Source: Microbacterium hydrocarbonoxydans
GTDB taxonomy: Bacteria; Actinomycetota; Actinomycetes; Actinomycetales; Microbacteriaceae
Direction: 5' to 3'
Assembly (NCBI RefSeq): GCF_000956475.1
Contig: NZ_JYJB01000009.1
Coordinates: 558,001 to 622,000, forward strand
DNA: 64,000 bases
Shown: piece after piece, positions 1 to 8,962 of the stretch
Layout: each line of letters opens with the position of its first letter
Numbering within the stretch: position 1 is the first letter of the stretch
Program-made: the position numbers and the translations under genes
The notes under the pieces: model-generated
What the model saw: the letters and a program-made list of their open reading frames with translations, nothing else
Database searches by the model: none
What the model was told of the DNA's origin: nothing

Positions 1-1
1 G

Positions 2-94
2 TACTCCGAGCAGGTCGCGAGCGGGCAGATCACGAGTGAAGAGGCGGCGAAGGAGATCCAGTCCCAGGCCGAGTCGATCGGATTCGGGTGGTGA
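2..94 (+). CDS. ABC sugar transporter substrate-binding protein, C-terminal end (partial)
   Basis: Thirty C-terminal residues are visible, ending SIGFGW before a TGA at 92-94; the rest lies upstream of the window. The Glu/Ala/Gln-rich helix (VASGQITSEEAAKEIQSQAE) is the usual last helix of extracellular sugar-binding lipoproteins. The stop overlaps the start of the next permease gene, so the two are translationally coupled. The assignment rests on this tail and on the following MalF/MalG-type permeases; the substrate cannot be read from this fragment. Confidence 0.72.
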   Translation, partial: YSEQVASGQITSEEAAKEIQSQAESIGFGW

Positions 95-1014
95 GCGCAA
101 CCCGTGCGCGGCGGCCGGGGAAGGCGACTTCCCTGGCCGCCCAGCGGCGGCGCTCGGCTCTCATAGCCTGGGTGTTCGTCGCGCCCTTCGTCCTGACGTT
201 CGGGACCTTCGGGCTGATCCCGCTGGTCAGCTCGCTCGCCATGGCCTTCACCGACCTGCGGGCGCGCGACATCAGGACCCCGTTCAACGTCGACTTCGTC
301 GGCATCGCGAACTTCGTGACGGTCCTCACCGACGAGTCCTTCCTGAGAGCCCTGCGGAACACCCTGTTCTTCGTGGTCCTCGGGGTGCCCGCCACCCTGT
401 TCATCGCGCTCGTGCTCGCCGTCCTGCTCAACTCGGTCAGCCGGCGGGTGGCGACCTTCTTCCGCGTCAGTTACTACATCCCCGTGATCACGACGATCGT
501 CGCGGTCGCCGTCGTGTGGCGCCTCATGTACCAGGACACGGGAGTCATCAACACGATCCTGGGCACGGTCGGCATCAACGGCCCCAACTGGCTGAGCGAC
601 CCGAACACGGCCCTGGTCGCCATCACGGTGATGGCGATCTGGCGCAACATCGGCGGCTCCATGGTCATCTTCCTGGCGGGGCTGCAGAGCATCCCCTCCG
701 AGGTGAACGAGGCCGCATCGATCGACGGCGCAGGCGCCAGGCAGAAGTTCTTCCGGGTGACGATCCCCATGATGATGCCGACGATCCTTCTCAACACCAT
801 CCTGCTCACGACGGGGTACATGCAGTTCTTCGACGAGCCCTTCGTCATGACCAACGGCGGCCCGCTCGAGTCGACCACGTCGATCGCGCTGCAGGTCTAC
901 AACCAGTTCAAATACGGGAACTACTCGGTCGGAGCGGCCGGCGCCTACGTTCTGTTCGCGCTGGTCGGCATCCTCGCGATCATCCAGTTCCGCTTCTTCC
1001 GGCAGAGGACCTGA
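91..1014 (+). CDS. Carbohydrate ABC transporter permease, MalF/UgpA type
   Basis: Integral membrane subunit of a CUT1-family sugar importer, about 307 residues. After a basic N-terminus, helices run from SALIAWVFVAPFVLTFG onward with roughly six membrane spans. The cytoplasmic EAA loop that contacts the ATPase is seen as EVNEAASIDGAGARQKF near residue 210. Start: GTG at 91 overlaps the previous TGA (GTGA); GTG at 88 is also possible. The next permease begins 2 nt after the stop. No ATPase gene is present locally, so a shared MsiK-type ATPase is likely used (inference). The GH1 gene at the end of the operon points to a beta-glucoside as substrate. Confidence 0.9.
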   Translation: MSATRARRPGKATSLAAQRRRSALIAWVFVAPFVLTFGTFGLIPLVSSLAMAFTDLRARDIRTPFNVDFVGIANFVTVLTDESFLRALRNTLFFVVLGVPATLFIALVLAVLLNSVSRRVATFFRVSYYIPVITTIVAVAVVWRLMYQDTGVINTILGTVGINGPNWLSDPNTALVAITVMAIWRNIGGSMVIFLAGLQSIPSEVNEAASIDGAGARQKFFRVTIPMMMPTILLNTILLTTGYMQFFDEPFVMTNGGPLESTTSIALQVYNQFKYGNYSVGAAGAYVLFALVGILAIIQFRFFRQRT

Positions 1015-1016
1015 CC

Positions 1017-1868
1017 ATGGCCATCGCTCGCACGCACCGCCCCGCCTTCCGCTGGGGCAACCTCATCGTCCTGGTGATCCTCTCGGTCGGACTCGCCGCC
1101 ACCCTCCTGCCGTTCGTCTGGATGGTGCTGGGCGCCTTCAAGACCAACGCCGAGATCATGTCGCGGCCGGTCACGTGGTGGCCCCAGCATCCGACCCTCG
1201 ACAACTTCAGGGCGTGGCTGTTCGAGTTCGACATCCTCCGGCCGTTCCTCAACTCGGTGATCCTCGCCGGGGCCACCGTCGCCACGACGCTGCTCTTCTC
1301 GTCGATGGTCGGCTGGGCGCTGGCGAAGATGAGGTTCCCGGGCAAGAACGCGATCATCGTCATCGTCCTGTCGACCATGTTCGTGCCGGGGATCGTCACA
1401 CTGATCCCGCAGTTCGTGCTGATCGCGAACCTGGGCATGGTGAACACCTACTGGGGGCTGATCCTGCCGGGCATGGTCGGCGCCTTCGGTGTCTTCCTGA
1501 TGCGGCAGTTCATGCTCGAGATCCCGGATTCGCTGCTCGATGCCGCGCGCATCGACGGCGCGGGGGAGTTCCGCACCTTCTTCCAGATCGTGCTGCCGCT
1601 GTGCAAGGCGCCCCTCGCGACGCTCGCGATCTTCACGTTCATGGGCTCGTGGAACAGCTTCCTCTGGCCGCTGATCATCTCCCAGGACGACTCGATGTAC
1701 ACGCTTCCGGTCTCCCTGGCGCTGTTCTCCTCCGAAGCAGGCGGACACGGATCCGACTACGGACTGCAGATGGCCGGCTCGTTCCTGATCGTGATCCCCG
1801 TGCTCGTGCTGTTCATCGCGATGCAGAAGCACTTCGTCCAGGGCATCACCATGACAGGCATCAAATGA
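1017..1868 (+). CDS. Carbohydrate ABC transporter permease, MalG/UgpE type
   Basis: Second membrane subunit of the importer, 283 residues, starting at an ATG 2 nt after the first permease. It has the typical six-helix layout and the EAA loop LLDAARIDGAGEFRTFFQIVLPL around residue 180. The open frame continues far upstream of this ATG, but the upstream part is a shadow of the first permease; the chosen start gives normal family length (about 280). It pairs with the 91-1014 subunit to form the translocation pore and is followed 40 nt later by the beta-glucosidase. Confidence 0.91.
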   Translation: MAIARTHRPAFRWGNLIVLVILSVGLAATLLPFVWMVLGAFKTNAEIMSRPVTWWPQHPTLDNFRAWLFEFDILRPFLNSVILAGATVATTLLFSSMVGWALAKMRFPGKNAIIVIVLSTMFVPGIVTLIPQFVLIANLGMVNTYWGLILPGMVGAFGVFLMRQFMLEIPDSLLDAARIDGAGEFRTFFQIVLPLCKAPLATLAIFTFMGSWNSFLWPLIISQDDSMYTLPVSLALFSSEAGGHGSDYGLQMAGSFLIVIPVLVLFIAMQKHFVQGITMTGIK

Positions 1869-1908
1869 CCACCTCACGTCGACACCACGAGAAAGGGAAT
1901 CGTCCCGC

Positions 1909-3105
1909 ATGACCGACGACACCACCCCAGCCCCGCACGGATTCCTCTGGGGCGCGGCGACCGCTGCGCATCAGATCGAGGGCGGCAATGTGAACACGGG
2001 CCACTGGGAGCTCGAGTACGCGCCGGGCTCGGCCATCCCCGAGCCGTCCGGCGACGCGTGCGATTCGTATCACCGCTACCCGGAGGACATCGCCCTGCTC
2101 GCGGATGCCGGTCTCACGGCGTACCGGTTCTCGGTGGAATGGGCGCGCATCGAGCCCGAAGAGGGCGTCGTGTCCCGCGCGCAGCTCGATCACTACCGGC
2201 GCATGATCGACGCCTGCCGGGACCGCGACGTCGAGCCCGTCGTCACGCTGCACCACTTCACGTTCCCTCGCTGGTGGGAGCACTCGGGCGGCTGGTACTC
2301 GGACCGCAGCACCGACCGGTTCCGCCGGTTCACCGAGATCTGCACCCGGATCCTCGACGACGTGAACTGGGTCATCACGATCAACGAGCCGAACATGATG
2401 GTCAACCAGACCGAGGCGCGCATCGATACCGAGAACGGCGTGAACTTCCCCGGGCCCTCGCCCCACGTCGCCCGTGCGATCGCCGGGGCGCACCACGCCT
2501 CGACCGAGGTGCTGCGCGGATTCGGCGGCGTGAAGTCGGGATGGTCGGTCGCGAACCAGGTCTTCCAGGCCGTGCCGGGGTGGGAGGCGCAGCGCGACGA
2601 GTGGCAGTACTGGCGCGAGGACTTCTTCCTCGAGCAGGCGCGAGAGGACGACTTCATCGGGGTGCAGTCGTATCTGCGCACGATCATCGGCCCGACCGAC
2701 GACGCCCAGGGCTTCGGGCCGCAGCCGTGGCCGGAGGGCACCGAGCGCACCCTGACCGGCTGGGAGTACTACCCCGAGGCGCTCGGCCACGCGCTGCGGC
2801 ACACGCGCGAGGTCACTGGCGGCATCCCGATGATGGTCACCGAGAACGGCATGGCGACCTCCGACGATCGCCGGCGCATCGACTACACGGCCGGAGCGCT
2901 CACCGCGATGCAGGACGCCATGGACGACGGCTGCGATGTGCGCGGATACCTGCACTGGTCGCTGCTCGACAACTACGAGTGGGGATCGTTCCGGCCGACG
3001 TTCGGGCTTGTCGTTGTCGACCGGGAGACCTTCGTCCGCACGCCGAAGCCGAGCCTGTCGTGGCTGGGCGATCTCGCTCGGCGCAACGTCGTTCCGCGCC
3101 GGTGA
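1909..3105 (+). CDS. Glycoside hydrolase family 1 beta-glucosidase
   Basis: Cytoplasmic retaining glycosidase of 398 residues with no signal peptide. The GH1 N-terminal signature (FLWGAATAAHQIEGG) is at residues 12-26. The acid/base Glu is E160 in TINEPN and the nucleophile is E312 in VTENG, so both catalytic residues are present. At about 400 residues it is shorter than the usual 440-480. As last gene of the sugar ABC operon it would hydrolyse the imported beta-linked disaccharide or glycoside to monosaccharides. Exact specificity (glucoside, galactoside, fucoside) cannot be told. A Rho-independent terminator follows at 3121-3172. Confidence 0.93.
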   Translation: MTDDTTPAPHGFLWGAATAAHQIEGGNVNTGHWELEYAPGSAIPEPSGDACDSYHRYPEDIALLADAGLTAYRFSVEWARIEPEEGVVSRAQLDHYRRMIDACRDRDVEPVVTLHHFTFPRWWEHSGGWYSDRSTDRFRRFTEICTRILDDVNWVITINEPNMMVNQTEARIDTENGVNFPGPSPHVARAIAGAHHASTEVLRGFGGVKSGWSVANQVFQAVPGWEAQRDEWQYWREDFFLEQAREDDFIGVQSYLRTIIGPTDDAQGFGPQPWPEGTERTLTGWEYYPEALGHALRHTREVTGGIPMMVTENGMATSDDRRRIDYTAGALTAMQDAMDDGCDVRGYLHWSLLDNYEWGSFRPTFGLVVVDRETFVRTPKPSLSWLGDLARRNVVPRR

Positions 3106-3120
3106 TCCGACGGCCCGCGG

Positions 3121-3172
3121 TTCCCGGCTGCGCATCTGCGCGGCCGGGAATGCGCAACTGAGCGGCCTTTTT
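3121..3172 (+). terminator. Terminator of the beta-glucosidase operon
   Basis: An inverted repeat TTCCCGGC (3121-3128) / GCCGGGAA (3143-3150) with additional GCGC pairing inside, followed by a T run at 3168-3172. It sits 15 nt downstream of the GH1 stop. Confidence 0.7.
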
Positions 3173-3235
3173 GTGGGCTCTCTCCGGCGGGTTTGTCGGA
3201 GAAATGAGCACTCGGTGACGAAACGGCAAACAGCG

Positions 3236-3264
3236 TTGATGATGTCGGATGCGCTCCGTATGCT
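3236..3264 (+). promoter_or_regulatory. Sigma70-type promoter of the nuclease/nucleotidase gene
   Basis: TTGATG (3236-3241), 17 nt spacer, TATGCT (3259-3264). Predicted transcription start is near 3271, about 90 nt ahead of the chosen ATG at 3364. An in-frame ATG at 3274 would lie almost on the transcription start. Confidence 0.6.
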
Positions 3265-3363
3265 CACAGACATATGTGCACCCTGGGAGACCCGTGTGCA
3301 CTGCGGCAGAACCCCACAAGAGTCTGCCGCGACCCGATCCGCAACGCCGAGGAGACCAGCCGA

Positions 3364-6300
3364 ATGATTCCCGCTCCCGACGACGACGCCCGCAAGAGCG
3401 TCCCGTCCGTACCTAGAAGGCGGGGGCGCATCGGCGCACTCGCCGTGACCTGCGTCGCAGCTCTCGGCTTCGGCTCGCTGGTCGCCGCTCCCGCCTACGC
3501 CAGCGCCGACGGCACCGGCGTGGTCATCAACGAGGCGTATCTCTCCGGCGGCAGCGCCGGTGCGGCGTTCGTCAACAAGTTCGTCGAGCTGTACAACCCG
3601 ACGTCGCAGGCGATCTCCCTCGACGGCAAGTCGCTGCAGTACCGCTCGGCCACGGGCACCGGCGCATCGAACGGCGTCGCTCCGCTGTCGGGCTCGATTC
3701 CCGCGGGCGGCTACTACCTCGTGCAGGCGGGCAGCAACGGCGCGAACGGCGCGGCTCTTCCCGAGGCGGATGCCGTCAGCACCCTCAACCCGAGCGGCAC
3801 CAACGGCACGCTCGCCCTCGTCGAGGGCACGACGGCCGTCACGCTGACGCCCGGCTCGGTGGTCGGCCAGGCCGGTGTCATCGACGTGCTCGGATACGGC
3901 ACCTCCAACACGTTCGAAGGCGCGGCCGCGACCCCGCCGACCGGCAACACCGACGTCAAGTCGCTGAACCGCACGAACGGCGTCGACACCGACAGCAACG
4001 CTGCGGACTTCACGCTCTCGGCGACCATCACGCCGACGGCATCCGGCAGCACCGACCCCGGCACCGACCCGGGCACCGACCCCGGCACCGAGCCGGCCAA
4101 GGCGACCATCGCCGAGGTGCAGGGCACGACCGACGTCTCGCCGCTGAACGGCAAGACCGTCACTGTCGAGGGCGTCGTCACCGCCGACTACCGCACCGGC
4201 GGCTACGCCGGAGTCACCATCCAGACCGCCGGATCCGGCGGTACGGTCGACGCGACCCCCGGCGCATCCGACGGCCTCTTCGTGTACTTGAACGCCCTGG
4301 CGCCCACCCTCGCGATCGGCGACCTTGTCTCGGTCACGGGATCGGTGAGCGAGTACTTCGGGCAGACGCAGATCAACCCTGCCTCGCTCTCGGGCATCAC
4401 GGTCGTGCAGGCAGGAGCAGGCGTCCCGGCGGCCACCCCGCTCGTCGACACCGTGCTCGGATCGACCCGTGAGCAGTACGAGAGCATGTACGTCGCTCCG
4501 ACCGGCACATACCGGGTCGCCTCGAGTCACCAGCTCTACAACTACGGCGCCCTGTGGCTGAACGTCGGCGGCGGACTCAACCAGAAGAGCACCGAGGCGG
4601 CTCTTCCGGGTCCGGACGCTGCGGCGATCACCGCCGCCAACCGGGCGAACCGCATCCTGCTCGATGACGGCTGGTCGATCCAGGTCACGAACAAGAACCA
4701 CCCGAACGACCAGCCGTACTTCACGAAGGACCTCGTGGTCCGCAACGGCGACACGGTCGACTTCGGCGACAACGGCTACGTGCTGCAGTGGAGCTTCGAC
4801 GACTGGCGTCTGCAGCCGGTCGTGCCCATCGACAACACCTCGTCGGCCGACCTCAAGGTGGGCTTCACGGCGACGAACCCGCGCCCGGCATCCGCTCCGT
4901 CCGTCGGCGGCGACGTGCAGGTCGCGTCGTTCAACGTCTACAACTACTTCACGACGCTGTCGAGCGAGAACTCGAGCGCGCGCGGCGCGGCGACTGCCGA
5001 GCAGTTCGCGATCCAGAAGTCCAAGATCGTCTCGGCGATCAACGGACTCGGTGCCGACATCGTCTCGCTCATGGAGATCGAGAACTCGATCAAGCTCGGC
5101 GGCACGCTCGACTCGGCCCTCGCCGATCTCGTCGACGGACTCAACGCCGACGCGGGCAGTGACGTGTGGGCCTATGTGCACACGCCGCAGGCGCTGAACG
5201 ACGCGTCGATCACCGACTACATCACGAGCGCGATCATCTACAAGAAGGCTGTCGTGTCGCCGGTGGGAGACGCGATGACCGTCGTCGACGAGACGGTGTG
5301 GGGCAACGCCCGCGAGCCGATCGCCCAGGCGTTCGACATCGACGGACGCATCGTCACCGTGGTGGCGAACCATCTGAAGTCCAAGTCCGACCCGAAGGAC
5401 GGCACCCCGGTGCCCGCCGACGAGCAGGGCTTCTTCAATGCGGCGCGCGTCGCGCAGGCGAACTCGATCCTCTCGTTCACTCAGGCGATCGAGGAGAAGA
5501 CCGGCAGCGGAGACATCCTGCTGATCGGCGACTTCAACGCCTACGCCAAGGAAGACCCGATCCGGGTGTTCACGGATGCCGGCTGGAGTGACGTCGCACG
5601 CGAGAAGGCGCCGGAGGAGCACACCTACTCCTTCGACGGCGAGGTCGGCTCTCTCGACCACATCATCGCCTCGCCCTCGCTCGCCTCGTCGATCACGGGC
5701 GCCGGAGTCTGGAGCATCAACTCGCCCGAGTGGAGCGACCGCGGGTACGCGTTCGGCGCCACCGAGGCGGGCACGCCGTTCCGCTCCAGCGACCACGACC
5801 CGATCCTGATCGGCGTGTCGGCGACGACCCCGCCGGTGAGCATCGACGTCGTCACGGTGAACGACTTCCACGGCCGCATCGAGGCCGACGGAGCCGCAGC
5901 CGGCGCCGCAGTCCTCGCCGGAGCCGTGAAGCAATTCCGCGCGGCGAACCCGAACACGATCTTCGCCGGTGCCGGCGACCTGATCGGCGCATCGACGTTC
6001 ACCTCCTTCATCAACGACGACAACCCGACGATCGACGCCCTCAACGCGGCCGGTCTCGACGTCAGCGCCGCGGGCAACCACGAGTTCGACCAGGGCTGGG
6101 CGGATCTCCGCGATCGCGTGCAGGACAGGGCGAACTGGGAGTACATCTCCTCCAACGTGTTCCTCACCGAGACCGGCGAGCCCGCGCTCGCACCGGCCTG
6201 GGTCAAGGAGCTCGACGGCGTGCGCGTCGGCTTCGTCGGAGCGGTGACCGAGGACCTCGACTCGCTGGTGTCGCCTGAGGGCATCAAGGACCTCGAGGTG

Positions 6301-8004
6301 CGCAGCATCGCCGACTCGGTGAACGCCGTGGCCGACGACCTGCGCGACGGCGACGACGCGAACGGCGAGGCCGACGTGGTCATCCTCCTCGTGCACGAGG
6401 GCGCGACGACGACCGATGTCTCCAGCATCACCCCCGACTCGCCCCTGGGCGAGATCGTCTACGGGGTGGACGACGACGTCGACGCGATCGTGTCGGCGCA
6501 CACGCACCTCGCTTACAACCACGTCATCGACGGCCGTCCGGTCGTCTCGGCGGGTCAGTACGGAGAGAACCTCGGCCTGATGAACATCCAGGTCGACCCG
6601 AAGACGAAGGAGCTGCTCTCGATCACCAACCAGATCAAGCCGCTCGTCGTCGGAGGTGTCGCTCAGTACCCGGCTGACCCCGCGGTAGCCGACATCGTCG
6701 CGAAGGCGAAGGCCGAGGCCGACGTGCTCGGCGCCGTCAAGGTCGGAGACATCACCGCCGACCTCAACCGGGCTCGCCAGAGCGACGGCAAGACGGAGAA
6801 CCGCGGTGGCGAGTCCACCATCGGAAACTTCGTCGCCGACGTGCAGAAGTGGTCCACCGGCGCCGACCTGGCGCTGATGAACCCGGGCGGCATCCGTGCG
6901 AACCTCACGTTCGCGTCGACCGGTGCGAGCGACCCCGACGGCAGCGTCACCTATCGCGAGGCGGCGACGGTGCAGCCGTTCGCCAACACGCTGGTGACGC
7001 TGACCCTCACGGGAGCCCAGCTGAAGAGCGTGCTCGAGGAGCAGTGGCAGCCCGCCGGCTCCGCGCGTCCGTTCCTGAAGCTCGGCGTGTCGAAGGAACT
7101 CGCGTACACCTACGACCCGGCCGCGGCCAAGGGATCGCACATCACGTCGATGACGCTCAACGGCGCCCCGGTCGACCCGGCGGCGAACTACACGGTCGCG
7201 GCGAACTCGTTCCTGGCTGCGGGCGGCGACAACTTCGCATCGTTCAAGCTCGGTGCGGGCAAGCGCGACACGGGCAAGATCGACCTGCAGTCGATGGTCG
7301 ACTGGTTCGCTGCGAACAACACGGCGTCGCCCGACTACGCGCAGCGCGCGGTCGGCATCTCGGTGAGCGCAGCGGATGCTGACGGCTACAGTGCGGGAGA
7401 CCAGGTCACCCTGTCGCTGTCGTCTCTCGCATTCAGTGCAGGCGAGTCGGCGCCGGGCGAGGTCTCGCTGGCTCTCGGCGACACCGTGCTCGCCACCGGA
7501 GCGATCGACCCCACTGTGGTCGACGCCTCCGACGAGGTCGGACGGGCGGCACTGACGTTCACGGTTCCCGAGGGCGTGTACGGGGAGCAGTCGCTCACCG
7601 TCTCGGTCGCGGGCACCGGAACCACCGCGAAGGTGCCGTTCACCATCACGGGCGAGCCCGAGCCGGAGTTCAACGGCGCGATCACCCTCGATTCCTCGAA
7701 GGTGACCGCGGGCAAGAAGCTCGCGATCTCCGGGACCGGCTACCAGCCGGGCGAGACCGTGACGGTGCAGCTGCGACCCAAGAAGGGCGCGCCGATCACC
7801 GTCGGCACGGTCGAGGTGGGCGCAGATGGCTCGTTCACGGCATCCGTCACCGTCCCGAAGAGCACCCAGCCGGGCAAGTACACCGTCGCGGTGTCGCAGT
7901 CCGACGGAGACGAGGCCACGGCGTCTGTCACCGTCACCCGTTCGGGAGGCATCATCAAGGACATCATCGACTGGCTGTGGGATCTGCTGAACGGCTGGTT
8001 CTGA
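3364..8004 (+). CDS. Secreted ExeM/NucH-type nuclease fused to 5'-nucleotidase
   Basis: Exported protein of 1546 residues. Signal peptide with RRRGR n-region and probable cleavage after AYA (residue 46). Then a lamin-tail-like (LTD) domain (about 48-170), a DPGT-repeat linker (230-244), an OB-fold-like region (245-370), an endonuclease/exonuclease/phosphatase domain (about 520-815; DFNAY near 723-727, SSDHDP 808-813), and a calcineurin-like metallophosphatase (830-1060; NDFHG 833-837, GNHEFD 904-909, AHTH 1045-1048). The 5'-nucleotidase C-terminal domain (about 1120-1310; NPGGIR) and two Ig-like domains follow. It probably degrades extracellular DNA and dephosphorylates the nucleotides for phosphate/nucleoside uptake. 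No LPxTG sorting signal; it ends in a Trp-rich tail (IIDWLWDLLNGWF). The start is chosen for GAGGAG at 3349-3354, 9 nt upstream. Confidence 0.9.
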   Translation: MIPAPDDDARKSVPSVPRRRGRIGALAVTCVAALGFGSLVAAPAYASADGTGVVINEAYLSGGSAGAAFVNKFVELYNPTSQAISLDGKSLQYRSATGTGASNGVAPLSGSIPAGGYYLVQAGSNGANGAALPEADAVSTLNPSGTNGTLALVEGTTAVTLTPGSVVGQAGVIDVLGYGTSNTFEGAAATPPTGNTDVKSLNRTNGVDTDSNAADFTLSATITPTASGSTDPGTDPGTDPGTEPAKATIAEVQGTTDVSPLNGKTVTVEGVVTADYRTGGYAGVTIQTAGSGGTVDATPGASDGLFVYLNALAPTLAIGDLVSVTGSVSEYFGQTQINPASLSGITVVQAGAGVPAATPLVDTVLGSTREQYESMYVAPTGTYRVASSHQLYNYGALWLNVGGGLNQKSTEAALPGPDAAAITAANRANRILLDDGWSIQVTNKNHPNDQPYFTKDLVVRNGDTVDFGDNGYVLQWSFDDWRLQPVVPIDNTSSADLKVGFTATNPRPASAPSVGGDVQVASFNVYNYFTTLSSENSSARGAATAEQFAIQKSKIVSAINGLGADIVSLMEIENSIKLGGTLDSALADLVDGLNADAGSDVWAYVHTPQALNDASITDYITSAIIYKKAVVSPVGDAMTVVDETVWGNAREPIAQAFDIDGRIVTVVANHLKSKSDPKDGTPVPADEQGFFNAARVAQANSILSFTQAIEEKTGSGDILLIGDFNAYAKEDPIRVFTDAGWSDVAREKAPEEHTYSFDGEVGSLDHIIASPSLASSITGAGVWSINSPEWSDRGYAFGATEAGTPFRSSDHDPILIGVSATTPPVSIDVVTVNDFHGRIEADGAAAGAAVLAGAVKQFRAANPNTIFAGAGDLIGASTFTSFINDDNPTIDALNAAGLDVSAAGNHEFDQGWADLRDRVQDRANWEYISSNVFLTETGEPALAPAWVKELDGVRVGFVGAVTEDLDSLVSPEGIKDLEVRSIADSVNAVADDLRDGDDANGEADVVILLVHEGATTTDVSSITPDSPLGEIVYGVDDDVDAIVSAHTHLAYNHVIDGRPVVSAGQYGENLGLMNIQVDPKTKELLSITNQIKPLVVGGVAQYPADPAVADIVAKAKAEADVLGAVKVGDITADLNRARQSDGKTENRGGESTIGNFVADVQKWSTGADLALMNPGGIRANLTFASTGASDPDGSVTYREAATVQPFANTLVTLTLTGAQLKSVLEEQWQPAGSARPFLKLGVSKELAYTYDPAAAKGSHITSMTLNGAPVDPAANYTVAANSFLAAGGDNFASFKLGAGKRDTGKIDLQSMVDWFAANNTASPDYAQRAVGISVSAADADGYSAGDQVTLSLSSLAFSAGESAPGEVSLALGDTVLATGAIDPTVVDASDEVGRAALTFTVPEGVYGEQSLTVSVAGTGTTAKVPFTITGEPEPEFNGAITLDSSKVTAGKKLAISGTGYQPGETVTVQLRPKKGAPITVGTVEVGADGSFTASVTVPKSTQPGKYTVAVSQSDGDEATASVTVTRSGGIIKDIIDWLWDLLNGWF

Positions 8005-8041
8005 TCGCAGCGATGATCTGACGCCCCCGCGGGGGAGAGGC

Positions 8042-8073
8042 GAAGGCCGTCGGGAGTGATCCCGGCGGCCTTC
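8042..8073 (+). terminator. Terminator of the nuclease gene
   Basis: Stem GAAGGCCGTCGGGA (8042-8055) with TCCCGGCGGCCTTC (8060-8073), one G-T pair, 4-nt loop. The same stem family (GAAGGCCGCCGGGA) recurs at the end of the fructose operon. Confidence 0.8.
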
Positions 8074-8105
8074 GTCGTGCGCGCACGCCCTCGCAGAAGG
8101 GGTTC

Positions 8106-8135
8106 TTGTGTTTGTGTTGTTCTGTGTTGTATTGT
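8106..8135 (+). promoter_or_regulatory. Promoter of the fructose operon with phased TGTGTT repeats
   Basis: Candidate -35 TTGTGT (8106-8111) and -10 TATTGT (8130-8135), 18 nt apart. TGTGTT is repeated at 8107, 8113 and 8123 and TGTGTG at 8133. The T-rich stretch stands out in a 70 percent GC region. Direct repeats of this kind are typical for DeoR-family regulators, so autoregulation by the next gene is inferred. Confidence 0.6.
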
Positions 8136-8137
8136 GT

Positions 8138-8152
8138 GGGAAACAGTTTCCC
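8138..8152. promoter_or_regulatory. Perfect palindrome next to the fructose-operon -10 box
   Basis: GGGAAAC-A-GTTTCCC, a perfect 7-1-7 palindrome 2 nt after the -10 box and therefore covering the transcription start. A candidate operator for the DeoR-type regulator encoded immediately downstream, or for a second regulator. Confidence 0.55.
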
Positions 8153-8167
8153 GTCAACGGAGTCGGC

Positions 8168-8962
8168 ATGTACGCAGTGGAGCGCCAGCAGCTCATCGAA
8201 CGCATCCTCGGAGAAGAGGGTCGCGTGGTCGTGGTCGACCTGGCCCGTCGTTTCGATGTGACCACCGAGACCGTGCGCCGTGACCTCGGAGCGCTGGAGG
8301 AAGCCGGATCCCTGGTGCGCGTGCACGGGGGAGCGGTCGCGAAAGACGCCGACAGCACCAGCGAGCCGACGGTGGTGGAGCGCGCGAGCCGGCATGGCGC
8401 CGCCAAGACCGCGATCGCCGAGAGAGCGCTCATGGCTCTCGGCCCCGAGTTCCACGGGTCCGTGTTCATCGACGCCGGCACGACGACCGCCGCCGTCGCC
8501 GCCGGACTCGCCGAGCGTCTGAGGTCCGCGCAGCCGCGCGGCCCTCGCATCGAGGCGGTCACGCACTCGCTCACGATCGCGCCGACGCTGGCGGCGACCG
8601 ACGACGTCTCGCTGACCGTCGTCGGCGGACGCATCCGCGGTATCACGGCCGCGGCGGTGGGCGTCGACACTGTGAGCGCGATCCGTCGCCTGCGTCCCGA
8701 CGTCGCGTTCGTCGGGACCAACGGCGTCTCCGCAGACTTCGGGCTCAGCACGCCCGACCCAGACGAGGCATCCGTGAAGAGTGCGATCGTGAAATCCGCC
8801 CGCCGCGTCGTCGTCGTCGCGGATGCGAGCAAGCACGATCGCGAACTGCTCGTGACGTTCGCCTCGCTCGACGACATCGATGTGCTGGTCACGGATGCCG
8901 AGCCGCCCGCCGCCCTGGCTGCGGCGCTCGCCGACGCCGGAGTGGAGGTCTGGATCGCATGA
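8168..8962 (+). CDS. fruR: DeoR-family transcriptional regulator of the fructose operon
   Basis: 264 residues. N-terminal DeoR helix-turn-helix (VVDLARRFDVTTETVRRDLGALEEAGSLVRVHGGA, about residues 18-55) and a C-terminal effector domain related to sugar-phosphate isomerases, with DAGTTT near 102-107. First gene of the operon; its stop overlaps the fruK ATG (ATGA at 8959). The likely inducer is fructose 1-phosphate, known for actinobacterial homologues in this setting (family knowledge). ATG 8168 has GGAG at 8159-8162. An upstream in-frame extension to 8108 would run through the promoter and is rejected. Confidence 0.88.
   Translation: MYAVERQQLIERILGEEGRVVVVDLARRFDVTTETVRRDLGALEEAGSLVRVHGGAVAKDADSTSEPTVVERASRHGAAKTAIAERALMALGPEFHGSVFIDAGTTTAAVAAGLAERLRSAQPRGPRIEAVTHSLTIAPTLAATDDVSLTVVGGRIRGITAAAVGVDTVSAIRRLRPDVAFVGTNGVSADFGLSTPDPDEASVKSAIVKSARRVVVVADASKHDRELLVTFASLDDIDVLVTDAEPPAALAAALADAGVEVWIA

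Noticed and set aside
4053..4095. Short tandem DNA repeat that could suggest a CRISPR or minisatellite
   Set aside because: It encodes the DPGT-repeat linker between domains of the secreted nuclease; no spacers and no cas genes.
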